From: Thioclava sp. GXIMD4216
GTDB lineage: Bacteria; Pseudomonadota; Alphaproteobacteria; Rhodobacterales; Rhodobacteraceae
Assembly: GCF_037949285.1 (NCBI RefSeq)
Contig: NZ_CP149926.1
Coordinates: 1 to 64,000 of the forward strand
Direction: 5' to 3'
Length of the DNA stretch: 64,000 nt
Shown: positions 1-8,672 of the stretch, one piece after another
Layout: the number at the start of each line of letters is the position of its first letter
Numbering within the stretch: position 1 is the first letter of the stretch
Translations under genes and position numbers: made by a program
Notes under the pieces: model-generated
The model's database searches: none
What the model saw: only the letters and a program-made list of their open reading frames with translations
Told to the model about the DNA's origin: nothing

Positions 1-1
1 G

Positions 2-127
2 GCCGCACAGGCGGGCCTGCCCGAAACCGATCCGGCCTATCTGCAGGATCTTCTGGCAAGGCTTGCCCCGCTTCTGCCACCTCCGGATACAAAACTTCAT
101 CCAGATGTCATTGCCACGTCATCATAA
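2..127 (+). CDS. C-terminal fragment of an unidentified protein
   Basis: An open reading frame enters from the left edge and ends at a TAA at 125-127, leaving 41 codons. The residues are Leu/Pro/Ala-rich with a short helical stretch followed by a proline cluster. No motif is recognisable. It runs on the same strand as the Nudix gene, whose start lies about 60 bases downstream. The function cannot be assigned from this tail. Confidence 0.5.
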   Translation, partial: AAQAGLPETDPAYLQDLLARLAPLLPPPDTKLHPDVIATSS

Positions 128-188
128 TGGTCTAACTTTCGTTCTCCGGCGCAGCGCGCATCCTCCAGACAGGCGGCCCTTCTTCGCG

Positions 189-656
189 ATGAAACTCGAC
201 CGCAAGCTCAGCCTGACGGCACCAAACACGTCCGGCAAAACCGCACAGGAAGCCGCGCTCTGCTTTCGTCGCAAGGCGGGGAAAATGCAGGTGCTCCTGA
301 TCACCTCGCGCGACACCGGACGCTGGGTGCTCCCCAAGGGATGGCTGATGAAAGACTGCAATCCCGGCGAGACCGCCCTATGCGAGGCGTGGGAAGAGGC
401 CGGGGTCTCGGGCAGCCTCGCGCAGGAGGACAGCATCGGCCATTACACCTACCCGAAGATCTTTCCGGATGGCGCCGCCCGCGACTGCCGCGTGGCGCTT
501 TATGCGATCCATGTCCACGGCCTTGCGCCGAAATTCCCCGAAAAGGGCCAGCGCCGCCGCAAATGGATGACCACCTCCAAGGCGGCCAAATCGGTGCTGG
601 AGCGCGATCTGGCCAAGATCCTGCGCCTGCTTCCCAAGCAGCTTGCGCATCTATAA
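189..656 (+). CDS. Nudix hydrolase
   Basis: A 155-residue protein, within the usual size of a single-domain Nudix hydrolase. These enzymes cleave nucleoside diphosphates linked to another moiety, or diphosphoinositol-like compounds, in the cytosol. The Nudix box runs from about G51 (in PKGW) to V73 (EAWEEAGV); E66, E69 and E70 supply the metal-binding carboxylates. C65 stands where the consensus has Arg, and the first half of the box is longer than the classic spacing, as in the PKGW-type branch. The ATG at 189 is preferred to upstream in-frame starts because conserved Nudix sequence begins soon after it. The substrate is unknown. Confidence 0.85.
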   Translation: MKLDRKLSLTAPNTSGKTAQEAALCFRRKAGKMQVLLITSRDTGRWVLPKGWLMKDCNPGETALCEAWEEAGVSGSLAQEDSIGHYTYPKIFPDGAARDCRVALYAIHVHGLAPKFPEKGQRRRKWMTTSKAAKSVLERDLAKILRLLPKQLAHL

Positions 657-783
657 ATCTTGCGTTTACTGCAATCATGCTTAAGTAATGCCGGTCGCGC
701 ATGACATCCTGCGGCTTGGCAGAAGACTGCGCCCCCTGCGACCGCGACCGGTTTTGGGGATAATTTGCTCTTGGGATAGATCG

Positions 784-1236
784 ATGATCCGCTACACGCT
801 GAAATGCGCAAATGGACACCAGTTTGATGGCTGGTTTGCCTCTGGCGAGGCCTTTGACACACAATGTGCCAAAGGGCTGGTTGCCTGCGCGATCTGCGGC
901 TCGAACGCGGTCACGAAATCCCTGATGGCGCCTTCGGTGCAATCCACCCGCAAGGCAGAGCCCTCCCAAGGCGGCGAAAGCCCGCCCGCCCCGCCAGCCC
1001 TGACCTCTCCGGCAAACGAGGTCGAGGCCGCAATGGCTAAGCTGCGCGCCCATATCGAGAAAAATTCCGATTATGTCGGCGAGGATTTCGCCCGCGAGGC
1101 CCGCGCCATGCATGATGGCGAGGCGCCCGAACGCGCCATCCACGGCGAGGCCAATCTGGAAGAGGCCCGCGCGCTGATGGAAGACGGGATCGGCATCCTG
1201 CCCCTGCCCTTCCGCAGCGGGCGCAAAACCAACTAG
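784..1236 (+). CDS. DUF1178 family protein
   Basis: A 150-residue protein beginning MIRYTLKC, characteristic of the DUF1178 family of alpha- and betaproteobacteria. Cysteines at about 8, 28, 35 and 38, including a CxxC pair, suggest a small zinc-ribbon. The middle (about 50-85) is polar and probably disordered, and the C-terminal third is Glu/Ala-rich and helical. No biochemical role is established for the family. It converges on the pyruvate-kinase-like gene, and the two stop codons share the palindrome CTAG at 1233-1236. Upstream in-frame codons lack a ribosome binding site, so the ATG at 784 is used. Confidence 0.85.
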   Translation: MIRYTLKCANGHQFDGWFASGEAFDTQCAKGLVACAICGSNAVTKSLMAPSVQSTRKAEPSQGGESPPAPPALTSPANEVEAAMAKLRAHIEKNSDYVGEDFAREARAMHDGEAPERAIHGEANLEEARALMEDGIGILPLPFRSGRKTN

Positions 1237-2756
1237 CCCTCGGCCATCAGCCAATCCCCGAAGCCGCCCAGACGGGCGCTGCTTCTGGACATATAGCGTT
1301 CGGCACGCAGCACCGTATCGGACAACACCTCCAGGGCCTCGATCGTCTGTGGCCCATGCCCGATCAGCACGCAATCGGCGGGATGGCTCAATGCGGCCTC
1401 ATTCAGCTCGGCACGGCTCTGCCGCCCCTCCTGCACCAGACGCTCCATCAGGTTCGGCGCCCAAAGCACCGGCACCTCTGCGGCCCGACAAAGCCAGAAG
1501 ATCATGTCCTGCAACTCGGTCAGGCGGGCATAGCCCAATTCCTGCGCCAGTTCCGGTCGGGAGATCATCACCCCCACCGTCGTCCGCCCCCCTGCCGCCA
1601 CGATCAGATCCGGCAGGTTATGCAGGGCCTTCGCGGTTTCGATGCGCAAAATCAGCGCAGGCAGAGCGGCGGCCCCGCCCCGCAACCTGTCAATCGCCCC
1701 AAACACCGTTTCCAGATCACTCACGCTCTGCAACGCCACGCTGATATTGTCGGCATATGTCAGGGCCAGATCCAGCACGGCCAGATCGGCCTCTCCAAGC
1801 GGCGGAAGGTCCAGCTCCACTCCCGGTACCGCCAGCACCATTCCGGGCTTGAGCCTTGCCCCGCGCGCAGGCGTCGAGGTCACCTCGACACGCGCCACGC
1901 CTTTCGACAGGCGGATCACCTGCCCCTGCAGCTTGCCGCCATTGATGCTGAGCGCGGCCCCTTCGGTCAACGCCGCCCATTGCGCAGGCTGGCTTAACGT
2001 CATGCGCGGGAAATCCCCTTTGACCAGCTTCGAGACGATCTCGAAGCGGTCCCCGACCCGCAAGCGACCATGCGCACCGATCACCCGCGCCACGGTGCAT
2101 TGCGGCCCCGGAAGGTCGATCTGCACCGGAATGCGCAGCCCCATATCCTGCGCCAGATTGCGCACCACCTGCGAAAGCCCGACCCAATCTTCGGCCAGCC
2201 CTTCGCCGGTATCGATCCGGATCGCATCCGCCCCCGCCCCGATCATGGCCCGCAGATGGCTTTCCGCCGAGCGTGGCGGCGCGTCGGCATCCCGCACGGC
2301 CAGACAGCTGATACCGATACTGCCCATGATCCGCGCATGGGTCCCGCTGCGACGCGCACCGAACAGCATCGCGCGCCGCGCCGCCAGCCGCGCAGGCCCT
2401 GCGGCAAATATCTCGGTGGGCGGATATTCTGCCGGCCCCTGCCCCGCAATCAGCGACAGCGAGGCCAGCACCGCATCGATCGAGGCCCGCAGATGCGGCT
2501 CGGCGCGGTTGAGCGAGGAAATCCCGAACGAGGCAAACGGCGCCTCGAAGGGCGCAAGCTCTCCGGGACCCAAGGAAAGATAATCGGCAAGATTGCGCGC
2601 CGAGGGGTAGAATTCGGGCCGCGTGATCCAGCTCTCCCAGAGGTCCATCTGCGCCTGTGCGCGCCGGTCCATCATGGCGCGCAGATCTGCAAGCGATGCC
2701 CGCAGCCCCGCAGCCTGTGCGTGACGTTCCCTTGTCTCGCGTTCATGCAAGGTCAT
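1233..2756 (-). CDS. Pyruvate-kinase-like protein with altered active site
   Basis: 507 residues. The central and C-terminal parts follow the pyruvate kinase barrel: GSIG at 145-148 resembles the TIGPAS strand, IDLPGP at 213-218 the LDLKGP strand, and LRIET at 370-374 the KIE strand. The catalytic lysine of KIE is replaced by R371 although E373 is kept. The RGD segment reads SRPEL (399-403), so the usual Asp metal ligand is missing. The roughly 130 N-terminal residues are helical and not part of canonical pyruvate kinase, and the allosteric C-terminal domain is absent. GGAGG precedes the ATG at 2756. It is divergent from lysC. Normal pyruvate kinase activity is doubtful. Confidence 0.75.
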   Translation of the reverse strand: MTLHERETRERHAQAAGLRASLADLRAMMDRRAQAQMDLWESWITRPEFYPSARNLADYLSLGPGELAPFEAPFASFGISSLNRAEPHLRASIDAVLASLSLIAGQGPAEYPPTEIFAAGPARLAARRAMLFGARRSGTHARIMGSIGISCLAVRDADAPPRSAESHLRAMIGAGADAIRIDTGEGLAEDWVGLSQVVRNLAQDMGLRIPVQIDLPGPQCTVARVIGAHGRLRVGDRFEIVSKLVKGDFPRMTLSQPAQWAALTEGAALSINGGKLQGQVIRLSKGVARVEVTSTPARGARLKPGMVLAVPGVELDLPPLGEADLAVLDLALTYADNISVALQSVSDLETVFGAIDRLRGGAAALPALILRIETAKALHNLPDLIVAAGGRTTVGVMISRPELAQELGYARLTELQDMIFWLCRAAEVPVLWAPNLMERLVQEGRQSRAELNEAALSHPADCVLIGHGPQTIEALEVLSDTVLRAERYMSRSSARLGGFGDWLMAEG

Positions 2757-2957
2757 GGGCACCTCCTCCCGATGGCTCTGGCCTTGAGTGTCCAGATCTA
2801 GCAAAGCCTTTGCGCGCTCGCTACTGGTCTAGAACGACATTCTTATGACAGAAGGATGTAATGACCATATCGCCACTCTTGCGCAGCGATACACGTTGCT
2901 TTAACCGGAACCGGAACTCCCGGCGCAGGGACCGGGCAGCGAAGCGAGGGGGAAGAT

Positions 2958-4220
2958 ATGCCGCTTCTCGTCATGAAATTCGGCGGCACTTCGGTGGCCG
3001 ATCTCGACCGCATTGCCAATGCGGCCGCGAAGGTCCAACGCGAAGTGGAGCGGGGCTATGACGTCATCGTGATCGTGTCGGCCATGTCCGGCAAGACCAA
3101 CGAGCTTGTGGGGTGGGTCGAAAAGACCGCGCCCCTTTACGACGCGCGCGAATATGACGCCGTCGTGGCTTCGGGTGAGAACATCACCGCCGGTCTGATG
3201 GCGCTGCGCCTGCAGGAAATGGGCGTGCCCGCCCGTAGCTGGCAGGGCTGGCAGGTGCCGATCAACACGACCTCGGCCCATAGTGCCGCGCGCTTCAAAT
3301 CGATCCCGCGCGCCAATATCGACGCGAAATTCGCCGAAGGCATGAAGGTCGCCGTAGTCGCTGGCTTCCAGGGCCTCTCGGAAGAGGGTCGAATCACCAC
3401 GCTGGGCCGTGGCGGGTCCGACACCACGGCCGTGGCCTTTGCGGCGGCCTTTGATGCGGAACGCTGCGACATCTACACCGATGTCGATGGCATCTACACC
3501 ACCGATCCGCGCGTCTCGGGCAAGGCCCGCAAGCTGGACCGCATCGCCTTCGAGGAAATGCTGGAACTGGCCTCCTTGGGCGCGAAGGTGCTGCAAACCC
3601 GCTCGGTCGAGCTGGCAATGCGTTACAATGTGCGCCTGCGGGTGCTGTCCTCCTTCGAGGATACCGACGAAAACTCCGGAACCCTGGTCTGCGGCGAGGA
3701 AGAAATCATGGAATCGAAAGTCGTCTCTGGTGTCGCCTTCTCGCGCGACGAGGCAAAAATCACGCTGTTCACCATTCACGACCGTCCGGGCGTGGCGCAG
3801 GCCATCTTCGGCCCGCTGGCCGATGCCGGTGTGAATGTCGATATGATCGTGCAGAACATCTCGGAAAAAGATTACGACGAGACCTATGCCGGTGCCGTGA
3901 CCGACATGACCTTCTCGCTGCCGATCAATCAGGTCGCGCGTGCGCAAAAGGCGATGGAAGAGGCGAAAGCCGAAGGCAAGATCAACTATGACCAGCTGAT
4001 CATCGATACCGAGGTCGCCAAGGTCTCGGTTGTCGGCATCGGTATGCGCAGCCATGCAGGTGTTGCCGCCAAGATGTTCCAGGCGCTTTCTGCCGAAAAC
4101 ATCAACATCAAGGTCATCTCCACCTCGGAAATCAAAATTTCTGTGCTGATCGACCGGAAATATATGGAACTGGCGGTTCAGGCGCTCCATGATGCGTTTG
4201 AACTGGATCAGGAAGGCTGA
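2958..4220 (+). CDS. lysC: Aspartate kinase
   Basis: Phosphorylates L-aspartate with ATP, the first step towards lysine, threonine, methionine and diaminopimelate. The 420 residues match monofunctional aspartokinases. KFGGTSV near residue 7 and GRGGSDTTA near residue 150 mark the amino-acid kinase domain, and two ACT repeats follow from about 265 to the end. The ACT domains suggest allosteric feedback by lysine and/or threonine. A purine-rich ribosome site (AGGGGGAAG) precedes the ATG. ptsP follows after 57 bases, a pairing common in alphaproteobacteria. Threonine synthase (thrC) also lies in this window. Confidence 0.97.
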   Translation: MPLLVMKFGGTSVADLDRIANAAAKVQREVERGYDVIVIVSAMSGKTNELVGWVEKTAPLYDAREYDAVVASGENITAGLMALRLQEMGVPARSWQGWQVPINTTSAHSAARFKSIPRANIDAKFAEGMKVAVVAGFQGLSEEGRITTLGRGGSDTTAVAFAAAFDAERCDIYTDVDGIYTTDPRVSGKARKLDRIAFEEMLELASLGAKVLQTRSVELAMRYNVRLRVLSSFEDTDENSGTLVCGEEEIMESKVVSGVAFSRDEAKITLFTIHDRPGVAQAIFGPLADAGVNVDMIVQNISEKDYDETYAGAVTDMTFSLPINQVARAQKAMEEAKAEGKINYDQLIIDTEVAKVSVVGIGMRSHAGVAAKMFQALSAENINIKVISTSEIKISVLIDRKYMELAVQALHDAFELDQEG

Positions 4221-4277
4221 AGCGCCTTCGCGTCCGGTTTCGGGCGTAAGAGTTGAGCAAAGGATCGGCCTTTTCAC

Positions 4278-6518
4278 ATGGCGGAACGCAGTGATAGCGA
4301 CAGTCGCAATCTGTTGCGCCGTTTGCGCGACGTATTGGCCGAGCCCGGAAATGGTCAGGACAGGCTGGACCGGATCACCTCGCTGATTGCCTCTTCTATG
4401 GGCACAGAGGTGTGTTCGATCTACCTGTTCCGCGACCCCGAGACGCTGGAACTTTGCGCAACCGAAGGTTTGAGACCGGAATCCGTCCACCAGACCCGTA
4501 TGCGTCTTGGCGAGGGGTTGGTGGGCCGCGTGGCCCGTCTGGGCAACCCGATCAACACGCATGACGCCCCCGCCGAACCCGGTTTCCGCTACATGCCCGA
4601 AACCGGCGAGGAAATCTATTCGAGCTTCCTTGGTGTTCCGATCCAGCGTGTGGGCGAGAAACTGGGCGTCTTGGTCGTGCAGTCGAAAGAGGCGCGCGAT
4701 TACAAGGAAGACGACGTCTACGGCCTCGAGGTCGTGGCGATGGTGCTGGCCGAGATGACCGAGCTGGGCGCTTTCGTGGGCGATGGCGAGGGGATCGGCC
4801 ATAGCCACCGCTTCCCCGTCATGTTCCGCGGATCTTCCGGTCAGGAAGGCGCCTGCGAGGGGCGTGTCTGGCTGCACGAGCCGCGCGTCGTGGTGACCAA
4901 CCCCGTGGGGGATGACCCCGATCACGAACGCGACAGGCTGCAAAGCGCCGTTGAGGTGCTGCAAGCGCAGGTCAATGACATGATCTCCGGCTCGGTCGAC
5001 ATGGATATGGACCACCGGCAGGTGCTGGAAACCTACCGCATGCTGGCCAATTCGCGCGGCTGGATGCGCCGGATGACCGAGGATATCGCGCTGGGGCTGT
5101 CCGCCGAAGCGGCCGTCGAGAAAGAACAGTCGCAAAACCGCGCCCGTCTGGAACAGGCCGGTGATCCCTATCTGCGCGAAAGGCTGTCCGATCTGGACGA
5201 CCTCTCGAACCGCCTGCTGCGCCTGCTGACGGGACAGGGCGCCAATACCGGTGCCGAACTGCCCGACAACCCCGTGCTGGTGGCCAAGAATATCGGCCCC
5301 GCAGAGCTGCTGGATTACGGGCGCAGCCTCAAGGGCGTGGTGCTTGAGGAAGGGTCCGTGGGCAGCCATGCCGCGGTTGTGGCCCGTGCCCTGGCGATTC
5401 CGCTGGTGATCCATGCCAAGCGGATCACCACCGAGGCGCTGAATGGCGACCCGATTCTGGTGGATGGCGACCAGGGCGTGGTGCATCTGCGCCCCGAGGA
5501 CACCGTGGCCAATGCGTTCCGCGACAAGATCGCGATGCAGGCAGAGGCGCAGAAACGCTATGCCGATCTGCGGGATCTGCCTGCCGAGGACCGCAATGGC
5601 ACGCGCATTTCGCTGGTGATGAATGCGGGCCTTCTGGCCGACCTGCCCTCGCTGCAAAATAGCGGCGCCGAAGGCGTGGGGCTGTTCCGCACCGAGTTGC
5701 AGTTTCTTACCCGTTCGCGCGTTCCGCGCCGCGACGAGCTGGCCCAGCTGTACAAGCGGGTGATGGATGCCGCCCAGGGCAAGCCGGTGAAATTCCGCAC
5801 GCTCGATATCGGCTCGGACAAGGTCCTGCCCTATATGAAGCCGCAGGACGAGCCGAACCCCGCGATGGGCTGGCGCGCGATCCGCGTGGGGCTGGACAAA
5901 CCCGGCGTGCTGCGGATGCAGCTGCAGGCCCTGATCCGTGCGGCCAATGGCCGCCCGCTGGAGGTGATGTTCCCCTTTATCGCCTGCCCCTCCGAGTTCC
6001 ATGCCGGTCGCGATGCGCTTTTGCGCCAGCGCGACCGCGAGGCCGCCTTGGGGCGCCCCGTGCCGGAATGCCTGAAAATCGGGGCGATGCTGGAGACGCC
6101 GTCATTGGGGTTTGCGCCCGACAGCTTCTACCAGACCTGCGATTTCATCTCGATTGGCGGCAATGATCTCAAGCAGTTCTTCTTTGCCGCCGACCGCGAG
6201 AACGAGCGTGTGCGCCGCCGTTACGATACGCTGGATGTCAGCTTCCTAACCTTTCTCGAACGGATCATCGTGCGCTGTCAGGCCACCAATACGGTGCTGA
6301 GCTTCTGCGGCGAGGATGCCGGACGCCCTGTCGAGGCGCTGACCTTCGCGGCATTGGGATTGCGGACACTTTCGATGCGTCCGGCCTCTATCGGGCCAAT
6401 CAAGCACCTGATCCGCCGCGCAGATCTGGCCGAGCTACGCCAGATTGTCCAGCGGGCCCGCAACGAGGGCCAGCAGTCGGTACGCAATGCGGTAACCACC
6501 TATCTGGCCCATCTCTAG
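4278..6518 (+). CDS. ptsP: Phosphoenolpyruvate-protein phosphotransferase (EI-Ntr, PtsP)
   Basis: First enzyme of the nitrogen-type phosphotransferase system: it autophosphorylates from PEP and passes phosphate to NPr and then EIIA-Ntr, a regulatory relay without sugar transport. In 746 residues it has an N-terminal GAF domain (about 1-165), a helical NPr-binding segment, the phosphohistidine domain with GSVGSHAAVVARA (His about 364) and a TIM-barrel PEP-binding domain with GLFRTELQFL and the C-terminal GNDLKQF. In EI-Ntr the GAF domain senses nitrogen status (glutamine/2-oxoglutarate). It probably shares a transcript with lysC. A hairpin repeat follows the stop codon. Confidence 0.96.
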   Translation: MAERSDSDSRNLLRRLRDVLAEPGNGQDRLDRITSLIASSMGTEVCSIYLFRDPETLELCATEGLRPESVHQTRMRLGEGLVGRVARLGNPINTHDAPAEPGFRYMPETGEEIYSSFLGVPIQRVGEKLGVLVVQSKEARDYKEDDVYGLEVVAMVLAEMTELGAFVGDGEGIGHSHRFPVMFRGSSGQEGACEGRVWLHEPRVVVTNPVGDDPDHERDRLQSAVEVLQAQVNDMISGSVDMDMDHRQVLETYRMLANSRGWMRRMTEDIALGLSAEAAVEKEQSQNRARLEQAGDPYLRERLSDLDDLSNRLLRLLTGQGANTGAELPDNPVLVAKNIGPAELLDYGRSLKGVVLEEGSVGSHAAVVARALAIPLVIHAKRITTEALNGDPILVDGDQGVVHLRPEDTVANAFRDKIAMQAEAQKRYADLRDLPAEDRNGTRISLVMNAGLLADLPSLQNSGAEGVGLFRTELQFLTRSRVPRRDELAQLYKRVMDAAQGKPVKFRTLDIGSDKVLPYMKPQDEPNPAMGWRAIRVGLDKPGVLRMQLQALIRAANGRPLEVMFPFIACPSEFHAGRDALLRQRDREAALGRPVPECLKIGAMLETPSLGFAPDSFYQTCDFISIGGNDLKQFFFAADRENERVRRRYDTLDVSFLTFLERIIVRCQATNTVLSFCGEDAGRPVEALTFAALGLRTLSMRPASIGPIKHLIRRADLAELRQIVQRARNEGQQSVRNAVTTYLAHL

Positions 6519-6546
6519 GCGGGCCTCCGGCAGGACGGCAGCAGGC

Positions 6547-6615
6547 AGAGGGGCTCTGCCCCTCTTGGGGCCTGACGGCCCCAATTCACCCCGGGATATT
6601 TAGGGCAGCTGGAAG
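6547..6615. repeat. Dispersed hairpin-rich intergenic repeat, copy 1
   Basis: Two adjacent hairpins, 6547-6565 (7-8 bp stem, loop around TCT) and 6565-6584 (8 bp perfect stem TTGGGGCC/GGCCCCAA), then CACCCCGGGATATTT and GGGCAGCTGGAA. The same arrangement recurs at 58235-58299 in the same orientation. It lies between the convergent ends of ptsP and the EcsC gene, so the hairpins could also terminate or stabilise transcripts. Elements of this kind, ending in CCCCGGGATATTT, are familiar as multi-copy intergenic sequences in Rhodobacteraceae. Confidence 0.75.
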
Positions 6616-6616
6616 A

Positions 6617-7390
6617 TCAGCGTTTGCGTGTGATCCGCGCGACCAGCTCTTCGCGTAGCAGACCTTCATCCATCATCGCCTCGCGGGCGAGACGTTTGAG
6701 GCCGAAATGCACCCGAGCGACATCCTGATAATAGCTGGTAAAGGTATAATTGACCGCAGCCCCCGCCACAGCCCCCAGCAGAGGGGCGGCCTGTGCGGCG
6801 AGTTTCTGGCCCAGCACTGCCGAGAGGCGGGGCGCGACCTTTGCGATCATGCCCTGCATCGAGGAGCCGGTGAGCGTGACACGGGTGGCGATAAGGCCGA
6901 TATCGGTGCCGTCATCCTCTTCCAGCGGGCCTGCCGATGCGAAGATACGCAGGCATTCCTGTTTTACCTCGTCGGAGGCCGGATCGAACCCGTGTTCGGC
7001 AGCGATGCCCTGAATGGAGCGCAGCAGCATCGTGATGGTCAGCGGCAGTTCGGCTGCAGCCCCGGGCAATCCGGCGAAGCCTCCAGCCGCCCCCATCGCC
7101 GTGGTGAGCGCCCTATTGAGCCAGTCGGGTTTGTCCTCGATGACCCCGCGCGAGCGACCTGCCGCAGCCAAGGCTGTCTGGAGCGCCCGCGAGGTGATCC
7201 CTTCGAGGCCATTGCGCAGCGGGCTGGGCAATTTTTCCAACAGCGTTTCCGCGGAGCCGCCCAGATAGGATAGCAACTGCATTCCCGGCCCCGAGGCCGA
7301 GCGGTAGCGCCGTGCCAGAGCCTCCAGTTCTTGCAGGACGCGATGATCGGTCAGCGGCTCGAAAATCTCGGGGGTTGCGGTCTGTGGCAT
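6617..7390 (-). CDS. EcsC family protein
   Basis: 257 residues with the general pattern of the EcsC family: an N-terminal helical region, a glycine/alanine-rich hydrophobic centre (about 95-125, GAAGGFAGLPGAAAELP) and a second small-residue-rich stretch near 205-220 (APLLGAVAGAAVNY). EcsC proteins are usually encoded singly in proteobacteria and their role is unresolved; the name comes from a Bacillus ABC-transporter operon. The hydrophobic segments suggest peripheral or integral membrane association. GGGAGATA precedes the ATG. It converges on ptsP and is followed upstream by a GNAT gene on the same strand. Confidence 0.85.
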   Translation of the reverse strand: MPQTATPEIFEPLTDHRVLQELEALARRYRSASGPGMQLLSYLGGSAETLLEKLPSPLRNGLEGITSRALQTALAAAGRSRGVIEDKPDWLNRALTTAMGAAGGFAGLPGAAAELPLTITMLLRSIQGIAAEHGFDPASDEVKQECLRIFASAGPLEEDDGTDIGLIATRVTLTGSSMQGMIAKVAPRLSAVLGQKLAAQAAPLLGAVAGAAVNYTFTSYYQDVARVHFGLKRLAREAMMDEGLLREELVARITRKR

Positions 7391-7447
7391 GGGTATCTCC
7401 CTTTGCCTCTAGATATGGAGCGCGGCCTGGGGACTGCAAGGGCCAGC

Positions 7448-7948
7448 TCAGGCCGCGGGCGGATCCGAGGGGGATTTCTCGACCGGTCCGGTAATGCCCT
7501 TCCACGCCCCCGGCACCAGCTCCAGTGCCAGAACGCGGTCGGGATTGGTGGGCGGCGGCATGTCGACCCCGTCGATTTTCCAGAAACCGAAGCGGCGGTA
7601 ATAGGGTTCGTCCCCGACCAGAAGCACGCGTTCCCAGCCGAGGCGGCGGGCCTCGTTAAGGCTTTCATGCATGAGGATGCCGCCCAATCCTTCGCCCTGA
7701 CGGGTCGGGTGGACGGCCACCGGTCCCAGCAGCAGGCAGCGTGCGCCGCTGACAAGGATCGGCCAGTAGCGGATGACCGCCGCCAGAATTCCGTCCTGTC
7801 GCAGGGTCAGGCAAAGCGGGCGCACCGGCGAGACCCCGTCGCGCAGGCGATAGGAGGAAAGTGCCGTTCGACCGGGGGCGAAACAGAGGTCGTAAAGTGC
7901 CTCGACTTCCCACCAGTCCGCATCGGTTTCTTCATCGAGCTGATACAT
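7448..7948 (-). CDS. GNAT family N-acetyltransferase (YhbS-like)
   Basis: 166 residues forming one GNAT domain, which transfers an acetyl group from acetyl-CoA to an amine. The acetyl-CoA pyrophosphate loop is RQGEGLGG (about residues 87-94) after the strand LGPVAVHP, and the tail EPYYRRFGF matches the conserved C-terminal part of YhbS-type enzymes. The ATG at 7948 is used rather than a TTG two codons upstream. The acceptor is unknown. It reads away from the flavin reductase gene, so 7949-8059 probably carries divergent promoters. Confidence 0.88.
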   Translation of the reverse strand: MYQLDEETDADWWEVEALYDLCFAPGRTALSSYRLRDGVSPVRPLCLTLRQDGILAAVIRYWPILVSGARCLLLGPVAVHPTRQGEGLGGILMHESLNEARRLGWERVLLVGDEPYYRRFGFWKIDGVDMPPPTNPDRVLALELVPGAWKGITGPVEKSPSDPPAA

Positions 7949-8059
7949 CTGCAATGCCCTGTCCGATCACCCCCGCCGCGTATCGAAAGGCGTGCGGTGG
8001 GGCTTTTCTTTCCGCCTAGCACGCGGCACTGTCAGGTTCAAACCATAGGAGGCCCGAGA

Positions 8060-8662
8060 ATGTTTTATCGCCCTGCGGAAGGCCATGATCTTCCGCATGA
8101 TCCGTTCAACGCGATCATCGCCCCCAGACCGATCGGCTGGATTTCCACCCGCGGAACGATGGGCGACAATCTGGCCCCCTATTCGTTTTTCACGGCAGCG
8201 GCCTATGTGCCGCCACAGGTGGTGTTTTCCTCGCAGGGGGCAAAGCCCGACCGCGACGGGACGAAAGACAGTCTGGCGCAAATCCGCGAGACCGGCGTGT
8301 TCTGTGTCAATCTGGTCGATCCTGCCCTTGTCGAGGGCATGAATGGCAGTTGCGCCGACTATCCGGCGGGGGTGGACGAGTTCACCGCCTGCGGTGTGGA
8401 CAAGGCCGAATGTTGCGAAATCGACTGCCCCCGTGTGGCTCTGGCCCCTGCGGCACTGGAATGTCGTCTGGTGCAGGAGATCCCGCTTCTGGGAGCCAGA
8501 AACACGCTGGTCCATGCCGAGGTGATCGGCATCCATCTTCGGGAGGACTGCCTGCACGAGGGCTTGTACCGCCCGCCGGGATGGGTCAGCCGTCTGGGCT
8601 ACCGCGGCACCTATGCCACGGTGACCGACACATGGGAACTGCTACGCCCGAAACTGGACTGA
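8060..8662 (+). CDS. Flavin reductase family protein (FMN-binding split barrel)
   Basis: 200 residues with the FMN-binding split-barrel of flavin reductases and related oxidoreductases. The start FYRPAEGH leads into the typical strand IIAPRPIGWISTRG, then APYSFFTAAAYVPP, which in this family contacts FMN. The strong ribosome site AGGAGG lies eight bases before the ATG at 8060. These proteins reduce free flavin with NAD(P)H for partner monooxygenases, or bind FMN for another reduction; no partner monooxygenase is adjacent. mtnP starts 10 bases after the stop, so the two are probably co-transcribed. Confidence 0.88.
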   Translation: MFYRPAEGHDLPHDPFNAIIAPRPIGWISTRGTMGDNLAPYSFFTAAAYVPPQVVFSSQGAKPDRDGTKDSLAQIRETGVFCVNLVDPALVEGMNGSCADYPAGVDEFTACGVDKAECCEIDCPRVALAPAALECRLVQEIPLLGARNTLVHAEVIGIHLREDCLHEGLYRPPGWVSRLGYRGTYATVTDTWELLRPKLD

Positions 8663-8672
8663 GGGGAAACAT

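Noticed and set aside
2901..6002. Very long minus-strand open frame opposite lysC and ptsP
   Set aside because: It is a high-GC antisense shadow: His/Gly/Arg-rich, no family motif, and both opposite genes are certain.
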